From Pseudomonadota bacterium (GTDB lineage: Bacteria; Desulfobacterota; Desulfobulbia; Desulfobulbales; Desulfocapsaceae): 64,000 nt of DNA. The notes under the pieces were generated by a model, which saw only the letters and a list, made by a program, of their open reading frames with translations, was not told where the DNA came from and ran no database searches. The stretch spans positions 98,500 to 162,499 of the forward strand of contig JAEYNP010000101.1 in assembly GCA_023412495.1 (NCBI GenBank), given 5' to 3'. Position numbers and translations under genes: made by a program. Of this stretch, positions 34,737 to 46,101 are shown in pieces (within the stretch, counting starts at the first letter, position 1; the number at the start of each line of letters is the position of its first letter).

Positions 34737-35657
34737 TCAGAGCTTGATGCGATCGATCGCCAGACCGTTCAGGTCGATCCGGCCGAGCTGCATCTCCGCC
34801 GCCAGCTGAATGTGCGGAATGTCGGCCGGCTCGAGGCCGAAGAGCTTCGCAGCCGCGGCGTCGGCGGCCACCATGTCCGGGGAGACGATCAGCGACTTCA
34901 TCTGCGCCACGTCGGCGGGGGAAACCCCGCGCGGGCCGTTCTGCTTCATTACGTTGTAGGCATCGACCACGGTGAGCGTTGGCCTGCGGTATGAGGCGAA
35001 GTCCGCGATGCACTGGTGCAGGTCGTTTCGGTGCCAGTAGCCTCGATCCCAAACCACGCCCATCAGGTTCTTCATGCCGATGGTCACCATGGAAGAGCTG
35101 TGATGCTTCAAGACCGGGACGTTGATGAACACGTCCGCCTCCAGGAGGAGCTCGTGGACCTTGGTCTCGGTGAGCCGCCGGCCCTTTGGCACTGCAACCT
35201 TCTGATAATAGCCCTCGCTGTCGCCGGAGACGATCTTGCCGCCGGCATCTTTCACTGCCCGCTCGATGCCGCTGTTTTTGTAGCACTCTTTCCAGGGGTC
35301 GCAGGTATGGTCGAAGACGGCAACTTCCTTCGCCCCGGCCTGCAGGCAATGCTCGACGATGCGGGCCACGAGCTTCGGGTGGGTGTTGCCGGCCCGCTCC
35401 GGCGTCACGTCCCAGCCGATGTTCGGCTTTACCACGACCTTGCCGCCCCTGGGCACGAAGCCGTTCATCCCGCCGAGCGAGGCCATGGCCCGGTCGAACA
35501 TCGCCTCCGGTTCGCCTCCCTTGACGGCGACAAGATCATAGGCCGCGGGGGAACCCGCCTGTGCGGCCAGCAGGTCGGCGCAGTCCCCGAAAGCCATTGT
35601 CGATCCGGCAACGAGCGTGCCCCCGATTATTTTTTTAAGGAAATCGCGACGGTCCAT
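34737..35657 (-). CDS. Tat-exported DUF362 protein (copy 1)
   Basis: 306 residues starting with a twin-arginine signal (MDRRDFLKKIIGG) and hydrophobic stretch. The body is DUF362: GGKVVVKPNIGWD, AGAKEVAVFDHTCDP, DVFINVPVLKHHSSSMVTI and GMKNLMGVVWDR. DUF362 proteins often accompany ferredoxin modules; their chemistry is poorly known. Paralogue of the protein encoded at 36618-37550. It precedes the polyferredoxin gene with a three-base gap, implying coupled expression. Confidence 0.9.
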   Translation of the reverse strand: MDRRDFLKKIIGGTLVAGSTMAFGDCADLLAAQAGSPAAYDLVAVKGGEPEAMFDRAMASLGGMNGFVPRGGKVVVKPNIGWDVTPERAGNTHPKLVARIVEHCLQAGAKEVAVFDHTCDPWKECYKNSGIERAVKDAGGKIVSGDSEGYYQKVAVPKGRRLTETKVHELLLEADVFINVPVLKHHSSSMVTIGMKNLMGVVWDRGYWHRNDLHQCIADFASYRRPTLTVVDAYNVMKQNGPRGVSPADVAQMKSLIVSPDMVAADAAAAKLFGLEPADIPHIQLAAEMQLGRIDLNGLAIDRIKL

Positions 35658-35700
35658 AGTATCTCCAATATTTATGAAATAGGCGAAGTCGAATGTCGTC

Positions 35701-36621
35701 TCAGGCGCCGTGCAGTTTTGCCACCAAGGCTGCCGACGCTGCCCTTACTGTATCAGGATCCTGGCCGATCACGACAGAGATAAACCGCCCCGTCTGCTCG
35801 ATCGCCACCATTTCCTGACCGCGGCCGATCATCGAATAGCGGTTTTCCTGCCGCTTGCCGTCTTTGAATCTCGGGCTTGCTGCGAGTTTGGCGACCGCCT
35901 GTTCGTAGGCCCCGGCGCTCTCGCTTTCATCCGGGTAGCGAAAGACCAGAGCCCGGCAATCGCCCATAGCGCCGGCCATGGCCTCGCGAATGCGGAAAAT
36001 ATTCTCCGTGTCGAAGAGGTAGCTGTTCATCAGGCCGAGGGAGCCGCGGATGTACCTGGGCCGGGAGAAGGCATCCGGCTCTCGGAGCAGCAGATCCGCC
36101 AGCTCCGGCCGTTCGCCCGTTGCCGCGATGCGGGCATCGAGCGCCCTGGCGATCTCGATAACCCCTTGCACAGTTTTCTTCTCCGCGTCCGCCCCGATCA
36201 CCGAGACCTGGAAATTCCCTTTCCAGAAGTTGAGGTAGTAGTCTTCGAGGAGCGCCTCTTGGCCGATCGCCATTGTCTCGCCGCCGTCGCCGATCTTGAA
36301 GGTGTGGATGCCGTAAGCCGAGGCCGGGCTTTGCATCTCGTAGATTTCCAGCTTGATAGACTTGCCGCCTCCGTTCACATACTCCGCGCCCAGAGCCTGA
36401 ATAAAGCCGTACTCATGGTAGATGTCGGCTCCGCCGTTGATCATCAGGTAGAGCTGGTCTCCGCGATAGCTTTTCGGCTCCTCGCCGAGGGTCCAGCCGG
36501 TCACTTCGTTGCCCCGGGGCAGCAATTCCGAGAGATCGCCGGGCTCGGGCGCGGCCGCCGCGCCTGCCGCGATCAGCAGCAGGAGCACCGCGATGAATTT
36601 CCCTTTGAGGGCCGCTCTCAC
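35701..36621 (-). CDS. Exported DUF6599-like protein
   Basis: 306 residues with a Sec signal peptide (hydrophobic FIAVLLLLIAAGAAAA, likely cleavage near Ala24). The mature part begins DLSELLPRGNEVTGWTLGEEPKSY and includes GGADIYHEYGFIQA and EIYEMQSPASAYGIHTF, a pattern seen in proteins annotated DUF6599 that sit beside DUF362 genes. Function unknown, presumably periplasmic. Its ATG overlaps the stop of the upstream DUF362 gene by four bases. Confidence 0.8.
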   Translation of the reverse strand: MRAALKGKFIAVLLLLIAAGAAAAPEPGDLSELLPRGNEVTGWTLGEEPKSYRGDQLYLMINGGADIYHEYGFIQALGAEYVNGGGKSIKLEIYEMQSPASAYGIHTFKIGDGGETMAIGQEALLEDYYLNFWKGNFQVSVIGADAEKKTVQGVIEIARALDARIAATGERPELADLLLREPDAFSRPRYIRGSLGLMNSYLFDTENIFRIREAMAGAMGDCRALVFRYPDESESAGAYEQAVAKLAASPRFKDGKRQENRYSMIGRGQEMVAIEQTGRFISVVIGQDPDTVRAASAALVAKLHGA

Positions 36622-37550
36622 AGGGCCACCTCCTGAATCCGCAGCCGCGTGAGATCAATCTCCCCGAGACCGTGCTCGTGCGCGAGGCGAGCCGTAAGCA
36701 CTTCCTCGCCTTTCAGGCCGAGCAGGCCGGCGCCGTAGACATCCAGCGCCACCCGGTCGACGCCGGCGAAGACCTTCTGCGGTTTGAGCAGTTTCCCCGG
36801 GCCCCGTGGGCCGTTAGTCGCGAGCACCTCCGTTGCGTCAAAGATGCAGAGGTCCGGCTTCCGCACCAGATTCACATCGGCGATGCACTGCGCCAGAAAC
36901 TCGATATCGTCGTACCAGCCGAGCTTGCCGGAGCCGTGGTGAAAGTACATGTTGGTGGAAAAGGACGTGGCGCCCATCATGTTCTTCATTGTGCCGGTGA
37001 AGCCTATCCCGCTGTGGTCCTTGGCGATCGGCAAGTTGATGAACACGTCGCATTCGAGCAGGCCCCGCGCCACCTCGGCGTCCTTGAGCGACCGGCCGCC
37101 GGCAATGGCCACCTTCGTGAAGTCGCCCTCCAGGGACGTGATGCTTTTCGTCTCCTCCCGGAATTTTTCGGTGAGCGGGCTGCGCCGCCAGTAGGAGGCG
37201 CCGATCTTCTTGAACACCCCTATCTCCCCGGCTCCGGCATCCATGCACATCCGGATCACCGCGAGAGTAATCTCGGGCCGCACGTAGCTACCCGGATTGT
37301 CCCAGGGAGAATTGATCAGGAGGCCCACTTTCGCCTGCTTCGGCACGAACTTCCCCATCCCGCCGAGGAGTTCCACGGCTCGGATGGTGCTGGCGAAAGA
37401 GTCCGCGCCCTGGACTGCCGAGATGTCGACAGCGTTGGCTGCGAGCGCGGGTTTCTGTATCCACTCGACGACACTGCCACCCAGGACCGACGCGACTCCC
37501 AGCGCAGTGCTGCCCTTGATGAACGACCTGCGGGTAATGGATTCCGTCAT
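36618..37550 (-). CDS. Tat-exported DUF362 protein (copy 2)
   Basis: 310 residues. A twin-arginine signal (ITRRSFIKGSTALG) is followed by a DUF362 body: KFVPKQAKVGLLINSPWDN, AGAGEIGVFKKIGA, CDVFINLPIAKDHSG and GTMKNMMGATS. ATG 37550 is chosen because AAGGAGGCGGTC lies just upstream; an earlier start at 37571 would add seven residues without a ribosome site. First gene of the four-gene redox cluster. It shares the family but only modest similarity with copy 1, so the two may be distinct subunits. Confidence 0.9.
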   Translation of the reverse strand: MTESITRRSFIKGSTALGVASVLGGSVVEWIQKPALAANAVDISAVQGADSFASTIRAVELLGGMGKFVPKQAKVGLLINSPWDNPGSYVRPEITLAVIRMCMDAGAGEIGVFKKIGASYWRRSPLTEKFREETKSITSLEGDFTKVAIAGGRSLKDAEVARGLLECDVFINLPIAKDHSGIGFTGTMKNMMGATSFSTNMYFHHGSGKLGWYDDIEFLAQCIADVNLVRKPDLCIFDATEVLATNGPRGPGKLLKPQKVFAGVDRVALDVYGAGLLGLKGEEVLTARLAHEHGLGEIDLTRLRIQEVAL

Positions 37551-37598
37551 GACCGCCTCCTTATTAAGCACTGGAAAAGTTGAGGTTTTTCAAGGAAG

Positions 37599-37734
37599 AT
37601 GGGCTCGTAAAAAGTCCGATCTACTTCGCTGTACCATATGTACTACCAAAGCGCCGTTTCAGACACTACGCCTCGTCTATCGAACTTTTTCCAGAGCCCA
37701 TCTTCACGGGTTGAAGCACTTTTTACGGCTTTAT
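37599..37734. mobile_element. Family B MITE, copy B1
   Basis: Starts ATGGGCTCGTAAAAAGTC and ends ACTTTTTACGGCTTTAT, imperfect inverted ends. It is flanked by CAAGGAAG (37591-37598) and CAAGGAAA (37735-37742), a 7-of-8 target duplication. Shorter inside than the other copies. Located upstream of the redox cluster. Confidence 0.8.
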
Positions 37735-37894
37735 CAAGGAAAGACCGAAGAATTTTTACTCCCTGTGATCGATGGGCATCAGTTTACCACGATCCACGCC
37801 ATTCAAATAGACCGATCTTCCCTGATACTTGCCTGATTGTCCGAATGTGAGCGGATTTCTACGCAAGTTGCAGGCAGCCTCCACATTCCAGCTT

Positions 37895-40369
<2,475 letters not shown>

Positions 40370-40383
40370 TCATCACCAATCCC

Positions 40384-41568
40384 TTATAATGCCGCGCGCA
40401 GGATCTGCACCACCTCTTCCTTGCCAAGCGATGCCAGGGTGCCGATATTGCCTCTTTCCACGGCCCTTCCGGCGATGACTGCCAGGTCTTCCTCCTTGAC
40501 GCCAGCCTCGCGAAGGTTCGCGGGCATCTTGATGGCGGCATAAAATGCCTGCAGCCGCCTGACGCCTTCCTCCGCTGCCTTGGCAGCGTCCTCCTCGCGT
40601 ATGTCGAAGACATTGCGGGCGAATCGGGCAAAGATCGGCAGATGCCCGGGGGCCGTGCGCATGACATGGCGCATCCAGGGCGGGGTGAGAAGGGCGAGCG
40701 TCACGCCGTGGGTCATGTCGTACATGCTTGAGAGTTCGTGCCCCATGCCGTGCAGAGGGAAACCGGACGCGGGCTTGCCGAGCAGCAGCTGGAAGCCGGC
40801 CAGGGCCATGGAACTGGCCCACATGATGTTGGCGCGGGCGTCATAGTCTTCCGGGTTGGCGAGGATCTTGGGGGCTTCCTCCAGCACCGCCTTCATCAAC
40901 CCCTCGTTCATGCGGTCCTGAACCGTAGCGTTCGCTGCCGGGGTGAAATACTGCTCCATCAGGTGGCAGAGGATGTCGGCGACGCCCGCCATGGAATGAT
41001 ACTCGGGCACGGTGTAGGTGTATTCGGGATCCAGGATGGAAAATCTGGGGTTGACGAGCGGGTGCATGAGGACCTCTTTCTTGTGATCCTTGCCGACGGT
41101 GATGACCGCCCCCATATCCATTTCGGAGCCGGTCCCCGCCATGGTCAGGATGGTGGCCAGCGGCGCCGCGGCGGTAATATTGGAGATGCCGAAATCCCGG
41201 CCAAAGATGTCGGTGATCGGCCCGTCATACATCACTCCGGCGGCAATGGCCTTGCAGGCGTCGAGAGCTGATCCGCCTCCCACCGCCAGGATGAAATCAC
41301 AGCCGTTTTTCAGGTAAAGATCGATGCCTTCCTCCACGCTCTCGATTCGCGGATTGGGCTTGATCCCGCTCAACTCGACGTGCGCGAGACCGGCCTTGCC
41401 GAACTGCGCCAGGACCGCGTCGTAGATGCCGTTCTTCTTGACGCTGCCGCCGCCGTAGGCCAGCAGCACCTTCGAGCCGCCATGCGCCTTGATGGTCTCT
41501 CCGAGAATACTGATCTGCCCTTTGCCGAAGTATGCGGTGGTTGGAATGCTGTAGATGAAATTGTCCAT
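40384..41568 (-). CDS. yqhD: Iron-type alcohol dehydrogenase / aldehyde reductase (YqhD/BDH-like)
   Basis: 394 residues. It matches group III alcohol dehydrogenases: FIYSIPTTAYFGKGQI, LLAYGGGSVKKNGIYD, LAVGGGSALDACKAIAAG, metal ligands in VADILCHLMEQY (Asp, His), FPLHGMGHELS (His) and MYDMTHGVTLA (His). YqhD reduces short-chain aldehydes such as butanal, furfural and methylglyoxal with NADPH. AAAGGAG precedes the ATG. Its promoter region, shared with the divergent AraC gene, carries two repeat elements. Confidence 0.92.
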   Translation of the reverse strand: MDNFIYSIPTTAYFGKGQISILGETIKAHGGSKVLLAYGGGSVKKNGIYDAVLAQFGKAGLAHVELSGIKPNPRIESVEEGIDLYLKNGCDFILAVGGGSALDACKAIAAGVMYDGPITDIFGRDFGISNITAAAPLATILTMAGTGSEMDMGAVITVGKDHKKEVLMHPLVNPRFSILDPEYTYTVPEYHSMAGVADILCHLMEQYFTPAANATVQDRMNEGLMKAVLEEAPKILANPEDYDARANIMWASSMALAGFQLLLGKPASGFPLHGMGHELSSMYDMTHGVTLALLTPPWMRHVMRTAPGHLPIFARFARNVFDIREEDAAKAAEEGVRRLQAFYAAIKMPANLREAGVKEEDLAVIAGRAVERGNIGTLASLGKEEVVQILRAAL

Positions 41569-41758
41569 GTGAGGTCTCCTTTCTTATGATTGGTCGAACG
41601 ACTTCTTCGAATTTGTTCTCCCGAGGTGTCGCCTTCGAGATGGTCATAGAGTAAATCGGAAGGGCCGGAGACTGGTAGAACGATCCTGCGCAATTCTTGC
41701 CTGATCGTCCGGGTATGTCGATAATTGTTGTGTCGTGAATTGCTCCTGGCATTACTTG

Positions 41759-41919
41759 ATGGACTCGTAAAAAGTCCGATCTACTTCGTTGTAGGTCTGA
41801 AACGGGGCTTCGCTGTACCATATGTACTACCAAACCGCCGTTTCAGGCACTACATCTCGTATATCGAACTTTTTCCAGAGTCCATCTCCACGGGTTGGAG
41901 CACTTTTTACGGCTTTATC
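41759..41919. mobile_element. Family B MITE, copy B2
   Basis: 161 bp, starting ATGGACTCGTAAAAAGTC and ending TTTTTACGGCTTTATC. Exact 8-bp target duplication ATTACTTG at 41751-41758 and 41920-41927. Inside, GTAGGTCTGAAACGG pairs with CCGTTTCAGGCACTAC around CCATATG, giving a long foldback. It is inserted in the divergent yqhD/AraC promoter region. Confidence 0.88.
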
Positions 41920-41960
41920 ATTACTTGCGAGGGGAATTAACTTTGAGACCATTCAGTAAG

Positions 41961-42034
41961 CACCCCACAAGGGGGTATAAGTGCCTTCACGAAAATCGTT
42001 TAAAATAACAAGAAATGATTTTCTAAGGCACTAA
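41961..42034. repeat. Family A repeat, copy A2
   Basis: Core hairpin in inverted orientation relative to A1, with a G for A change in the arms (GTGCCTTCACGAAAATC ... TTTTCTAAGGCAC), preceded by CCCCACAAGGGGG. It ends about 20 bases before the AraC-type start codon, so it forms most of that gene's leader. Confidence 0.82.
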
Positions 42035-42054
42035 AGAAAATGGAGGACAACGGC

Positions 42055-42957
42055 ATGGAAGCGGCGCTTGAAGATTTGAAAAAAAGTATTGCCCGATGGA
42101 CCGATATCGGCGAGCAACGCGAGACCGCGATCCCGAGTTTGGCGCTGTTCCGGCGGGAGGAACCGACCGAGCCTATGTGCGGCATGTACGAACCGAGCCT
42201 CTGCCTGGTCGCCCAGGGGGCGAAACGCGTGCAGCTCGGGGACGACACGTATGTGTACGACGAGCAGCATTACCTGATCACCTCCGTGCATCTGCCGACC
42301 GTGGTGCAGATCATCGAGGCAAGCCCGGAGAAGCCTTACCTGGGACTCAGATTGACCCTCGATCAACGCGCGATTTCGCAGATGATGGTCGACAGCAACC
42401 TTCCCCCGCCGCGTCCGCACCAGTCGAGCCGCGGCATGGCGACCGGCGAGGTGACCCTGCCGCTGCTCTCCGCCGTTCAACGCCTGGTCGACCTGCTTGC
42501 CGAGCCGAAGGACATCCCGATCCTTGCGCCTATCATAGAGCGGGAGATCATCTACCGCCTGCTGGTGGGCGACCAGGGAACGCGTCTGCGCCAGATCGCT
42601 TCGGCGGGAAGCCAGAGTCATCAGATAGCGCGGGCCATCAACTGGCTGCAGGATAACTACACCCAGCCGCTGCGGATCGATGACCTCGCCAGGCAGGTCA
42701 ACATGAGCACATCGACCTTCCACCACCACTTCCGGGCGCTGACGGCCATGAGCCCGCTGCAGTACCAGAAGAGGCTGCGCCTGAACGAGGCGCGGCGCCT
42801 GATGCTCGCCGAACCTGTCGATGCGACAACCGCGGCGTTCCAGGTGGGCTACGAGAGCGCCTCCCAGTTCAGCCGCGAGTACAGCCGCTTGTTCGGCGCG
42901 CCGCCGTTGCGGGATATCAATAGCTTGCGGCAGACCGCTGCAGTTGAGCGGGTGTAG
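42055..42957 (+). CDS. AraC-family regulator (YqhC-like)
   Basis: 300 residues. The N-terminal AraC_N cupin-like domain (about 1-180, MYEPSLCLVAQGAKRVQLG, YLITSVHLPT) precedes two helix-turn-helix motifs (about 200-295, LRIDDLARQVNMSTSTFHHHF and AFQVGYESASQFSREYSRLFG). This resembles YqhC, the aldehyde-responsive activator of yqhD-dkgA in E. coli, and its divergent position next to the yqhD-like gene supports that role. The ATG at 42055 has GGAGG eight bases upstream; an ATG at 42040 lacks one. Confidence 0.9.
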   Translation: MEAALEDLKKSIARWTDIGEQRETAIPSLALFRREEPTEPMCGMYEPSLCLVAQGAKRVQLGDDTYVYDEQHYLITSVHLPTVVQIIEASPEKPYLGLRLTLDQRAISQMMVDSNLPPPRPHQSSRGMATGEVTLPLLSAVQRLVDLLAEPKDIPILAPIIEREIIYRLLVGDQGTRLRQIASAGSQSHQIARAINWLQDNYTQPLRIDDLARQVNMSTSTFHHHFRALTAMSPLQYQKRLRLNEARRLMLAEPVDATTAAFQVGYESASQFSREYSRLFGAPPLRDINSLRQTAAVERV

Positions 42958-43764
42958 ATTGCTCATCTTGGGTGGATCTTATAATTACTTGGGAATTTGG
43001 CGGTATTGGCGCGAAGCTACTTAAATCTGTCCTCTTTTTCTTTTCTTCCTTTTTCTTTTAGGGGTCTACGGCTTCCATATAGAATTGCCGTTGACGGCCT
43101 AACAAGATGTTGGTATATTCGTGCTCTAAGCAAGTTCCAATCTCAACTCTCTCAGGACCTGATTTAAACCGATGGTTCTTCGTTTGCCGTGTGCAAACCC
43201 CGGTCGATCTCTCCCTATCTACCTTAATGGCAAGTTTTGATCATTGGTTTGACATTAACTTCCAATGAGGCCCATGCTCAACTAATGCGGCTGACGCCCG
43301 CAACCCAAGGGTTGTGATCCCCTCCCACAGCAGAGGGGATAAGTACCTTCACGAAATTCATTTCAAAAAACACGAAATGAATTTCTAAGGTACTAAAGCA
43401 GCTGACGGCTCTTTCGATTGGAGTTGACGATTGAAGAGAGCTGGCCTTTTCGGTTTGGTGGAATTTCTGCCCAAGCATAGCCTCATGAGAAAGCAATCGG
43501 CGGAATCGGCAAAGTGTCACGTTTGGTTAGTGTCGACAGGGTATTTGTAAAGATTTTTGGCGGCTGGAGAGCGTGGCGACGGTGCGTGGACCGAGACACT
43601 GAGCTACTACGACTTCCGCGCTCGCACCCCATCCGGACCAACAACGCCCATGAAAGAGTTGATGAAAGAAATCCGGCGCCCCGGCGCTGGGGTCAGGAAA
43701 TAAGCGGGAAATTGGTTGGAATTGAAGGAGGAGGTGTAGAAATCAACCATTGATTGGAGGTAAT
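42958..43764. other. 807-bp gap with a repeat and a possible coding remnant
   Basis: It contains family A copy A3. Near the right side, an in-frame stretch ending at TAA 43701-43703 reads ...TLSYYDFRARTPSG and MKELMKEIRRPGAG, without a convincing start or ribosome site, so it may be a decayed gene. The left part (42960-43280) shows nothing recognisable. Confidence 0.45.
43284..43395. repeat. Family A repeat, copy A3
   Basis: Extended copy in inverted orientation: GCGGCTGACGCCCGC, then CCCCTCCCACAGCAGAGGGG, then the core hairpin GTACCTTCACGAAATTC ... GAATTTCTAAGGTAC. It lies in the long gap before the PEP-CTERM gene. Confidence 0.85.
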
Positions 43765-44436
43765 ATGAAAAAGAAACTTAGATCATTATTTCTGGTAAAC
43801 TTTTTTGTTTTTGCCAGTGCATTGGTTGCGCACGCAGTCCCACTGACACTGACTATCGATGATTTGTCAACTGCATTAGTTAATGACGTGGTAATTACTA
43901 ATAACTCTGGCCTTATCAATTTTAGCAATGCTGTCGGTGATTTTTCGGTCGTTGTCGCTACGGGTGTCAGTGAACCAGTGGTCGGCTCCCTCGCACTGCC
44001 AGAGCTTCATCTGAACTCCCTTCAGGTCTCTGGTGCTAATGCTGGAGCACTTTCCATTGCCCTAACAAGTACATGGGATGGCAATGCATTAGATCCTTCC
44101 TTTAACGGTGTTTTTTTTCGGTATAACGCATTTGCTGCTGGCGTCATGGATATTAATGCAACTGTAACTGCTCCGGGTCCGTCAGGAACCATTTTAGCCG
44201 ATTTTACGGCTGCACCTACTTTCTCCGGCCTTGCTACTTTTGAGGCTGGTCAATTGTTTCCTTTTATCCCCGATGGCCCTTTTAACATGACGATCAGGGC
44301 ATTCGTAAGTCACAATGGGGACACCTTCCAGACCAGTAATTTTGGTGCATCTCTTACTCCTGTTCCTGAGCCCGCAACCCTGGTTCTTCTTGGTTCCAGT
44401 CTGTTCGGCCTCGCATATCGCAAGCGGCGCAAATAA
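43765..44436 (+). CDS. PEP-CTERM sorting-signal surface protein
   Basis: 223 residues. A Sec signal peptide (MKKKLRSLFLVNFFVFASA, cleavage near AHA-VP) is followed by a Ser/Thr/Asn-rich, beta-rich body without recognised domain. The C-terminus is a classic PEP-CTERM: VPEPATLVLLGSSLFGLA then RKRRK. Such proteins are anchored or exported by an exosortase, often with exopolysaccharide. No exosortase gene is seen in the window. The ATG at 43765 has GGAGG four bases upstream. Codon use is visibly more AT-rich than the neighbours. A terminator follows. Confidence 0.9.
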   Translation: MKKKLRSLFLVNFFVFASALVAHAVPLTLTIDDLSTALVNDVVITNNSGLINFSNAVGDFSVVVATGVSEPVVGSLALPELHLNSLQVSGANAGALSIALTSTWDGNALDPSFNGVFFRYNAFAAGVMDINATVTAPGPSGTILADFTAAPTFSGLATFEAGQLFPFIPDGPFNMTIRAFVSHNGDTFQTSNFGASLTPVPEPATLVLLGSSLFGLAYRKRRK

Positions 44437-44466
44437 GCTTAACTTTTGACCCAACCAATTTCCTCA

Positions 44467-44500
44467 GGCGGTGCTTTGGTACCGCCTTGTGTTGTTTCTC
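44467..44500 (+). terminator. Intrinsic terminator of the PEP-CTERM gene
   Basis: GGCGGT (44467-44472) pairs with ACCGCC (44481-44486) around an 8-base loop and is followed by TTGTGTTGTTTCTC, 31 bases after the stop codon. Confidence 0.65.
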
Positions 44501-45063
44501 TCCGTAGCAGGCAAACCCGGTCTGCTTAAAGGAGGAACAGTCGCTTCTAGCTTCTATTTTCTGCGGAGCCATGAGCAATGCACTTGGTTACGGTTCCCCG
44601 GGCGGCATGATGGTCTGTTCGCGGTCAGGTCCAAACCAGGGACGTATCCGACAGATGCTTGCACCCCCCTCGGAGAGGAGACAGTCCGTCATGATGCAGC
44701 CGTGAATCCGGGAGGGGGCAGAAATCTCGGCCGGGTGTAAATCGGCAGGTCTTCGTCGTGCAGGGAAAAGAGCGGCCTGCTGTCGGCGAGTTCGAGGTTG
44801 GCTCCCAGAAAGAGCCGATGGTGCCGATGTTTTTCTAGTAGCCGTCGAAAAAATACCCACTAACCGGGGGCTTTTTATCCCTCGGGGATGATATGGTGAC
44901 CGAAGTCGGTACCGCATTTCTCAAACAATCCCTCAGCATGTCAAACTGAAGACGTAGATCTCCACGACCGGCCCCGCCGGCACACATGCCCGGAATGCAA
45001 AAAAGCAGGGAAGCGAGAACCGGCGGGAAGATCGTCAGGCGCAATATATTCTCGCTCGAGGGG
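44501..45063. other. Non-coding gap between the PEP-CTERM and actin genes
   Basis: About 560 bp. No frame has family features, a signal peptide or a good start. No repeats from families A to D are seen. It lies at the 3' ends of both flanking genes. Confidence 0.5.
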
Positions 45064-46101
45064 TCAGGTCAGATCAGTCCAATATTCCTCCGGCATGTCC
45101 ATGGCCAGCGCCAAAGCGCCATCCGCGCCGCTGTAGAGGGGATCCTGTACGACCTGCACCTTGGATCTGCCATACTCGCTGAGCACCTTTTCCAGGTAGC
45201 TGGCCAGGCCGGCTATCTGGCTGCCGCCGCCTGCCAGGATGACGTTGCTCCTGATGGCATCCTGGTATTCCGGATCGAACTTGGCGATCAGCTCCAGCAT
45301 GGATTCCACGATCGCCGGAAGAATGCTCTCGCAGGCGCGTCGCATTTCTTCGGTAATGTTATGTTTGGTCGGCCGCCCGTCCACAGGGATGTCAACCTCG
45401 ACCTGCTTTTCCGAGGCTCCGACGAAACTGAACTCTTCCTTGAAACGCCGGACCATGTTCAGGTTGAAGTCGGACTGCGGGTAACGCTCCTTCATGAAAT
45501 TATACAACTGCTGGTCGATGTAGTCGCCCGCGGTAAGCACCGTCCGTTGATCTTCTTCCGTGGGCACGGCTCCATGCATTATACAGAAATCGACGGTGCC
45601 GGCGCCGATATCGATGACCATGGCATTGTCGAGCGCGTTGACCCCGTAGGCGACGGCGAAGGGCTCCGAAACCACGAGCAGGGATTGGGCGGCTTCGGCA
45701 ACGGCTTTCTTGAGCGCCAGTTTGTTGGCCTTCAAGGATTCGGCGGGAACCCCGACCACCGCCCGTACTTTTCCCTCGGCGTCTCCCGATTGCACCAGCG
45801 ACACGAGGTAGTTGATCAGTTCCTTGACGGCCTCCTCGTCACGCGCCGTTCCTTCTTTGATGACGCCGTTTTTCAGCGGCCGGTAGAGATCCAGGGAGAG
45901 GCGATGTTGAACCGCTTTTTCACCGAACAGTATCGGGGCGCCCACAACCTTCCTGGCGATGAAGTCCTTCGGCCAGCCGACATAGCTCTCGACCCATTTC
46001 TTTTTGTTGTTGCTGGCAACAATGGCGCTTCTTGAAGTTCCCAGGTCGATTCCCACAGTCAATATCTCTTCAGCCTGACTTGTCTCGTTTTTCTTTGTCA
46101 T
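45064..46101 (-). CDS. MamK-like bacterial actin
   Basis: 345 residues of the actin/Hsp70 ATPase fold. Seen: phosphate-1 loop GIDLGTSRSAIV (18-29), phosphate-2 loop VIDIGAGTVDF (162-172) and adenosine motif ILAGGGSQI (about 293). Local matches to magnetosome MamK are striking: VGxPKDxIxxKxxGxP, VVSEPFAVAYG with the likely catalytic Glu146, FSFVG, FxPEYQ and the terminal PEEYW. MamK forms filaments that position magnetosomes, but relatives occur in non-magnetic bacteria. No other mam or mad gene is present here, so a general filament role, perhaps with the adjacent amidase, is more likely. AAGGAG precedes the ATG. Confidence 0.85.
   Translation of the reverse strand: MTKKNETSQAEEILTVGIDLGTSRSAIVASNNKKKWVESYVGWPKDFIARKVVGAPILFGEKAVQHRLSLDLYRPLKNGVIKEGTARDEEAVKELINYLVSLVQSGDAEGKVRAVVGVPAESLKANKLALKKAVAEAAQSLLVVSEPFAVAYGVNALDNAMVIDIGAGTVDFCIMHGAVPTEEDQRTVLTAGDYIDQQLYNFMKERYPQSDFNLNMVRRFKEEFSFVGASEKQVEVDIPVDGRPTKHNITEEMRRACESILPAIVESMLELIAKFDPEYQDAIRSNVILAGGGSQIAGLASYLEKVLSEYGRSKVQVVQDPLYSGADGALALAMDMPEEYWTDLT

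Noticed and set aside
45064..46101. Magnetosome island
   Set aside because: Only the MamK-like actin is present; no other mam or mad genes are seen in the window.
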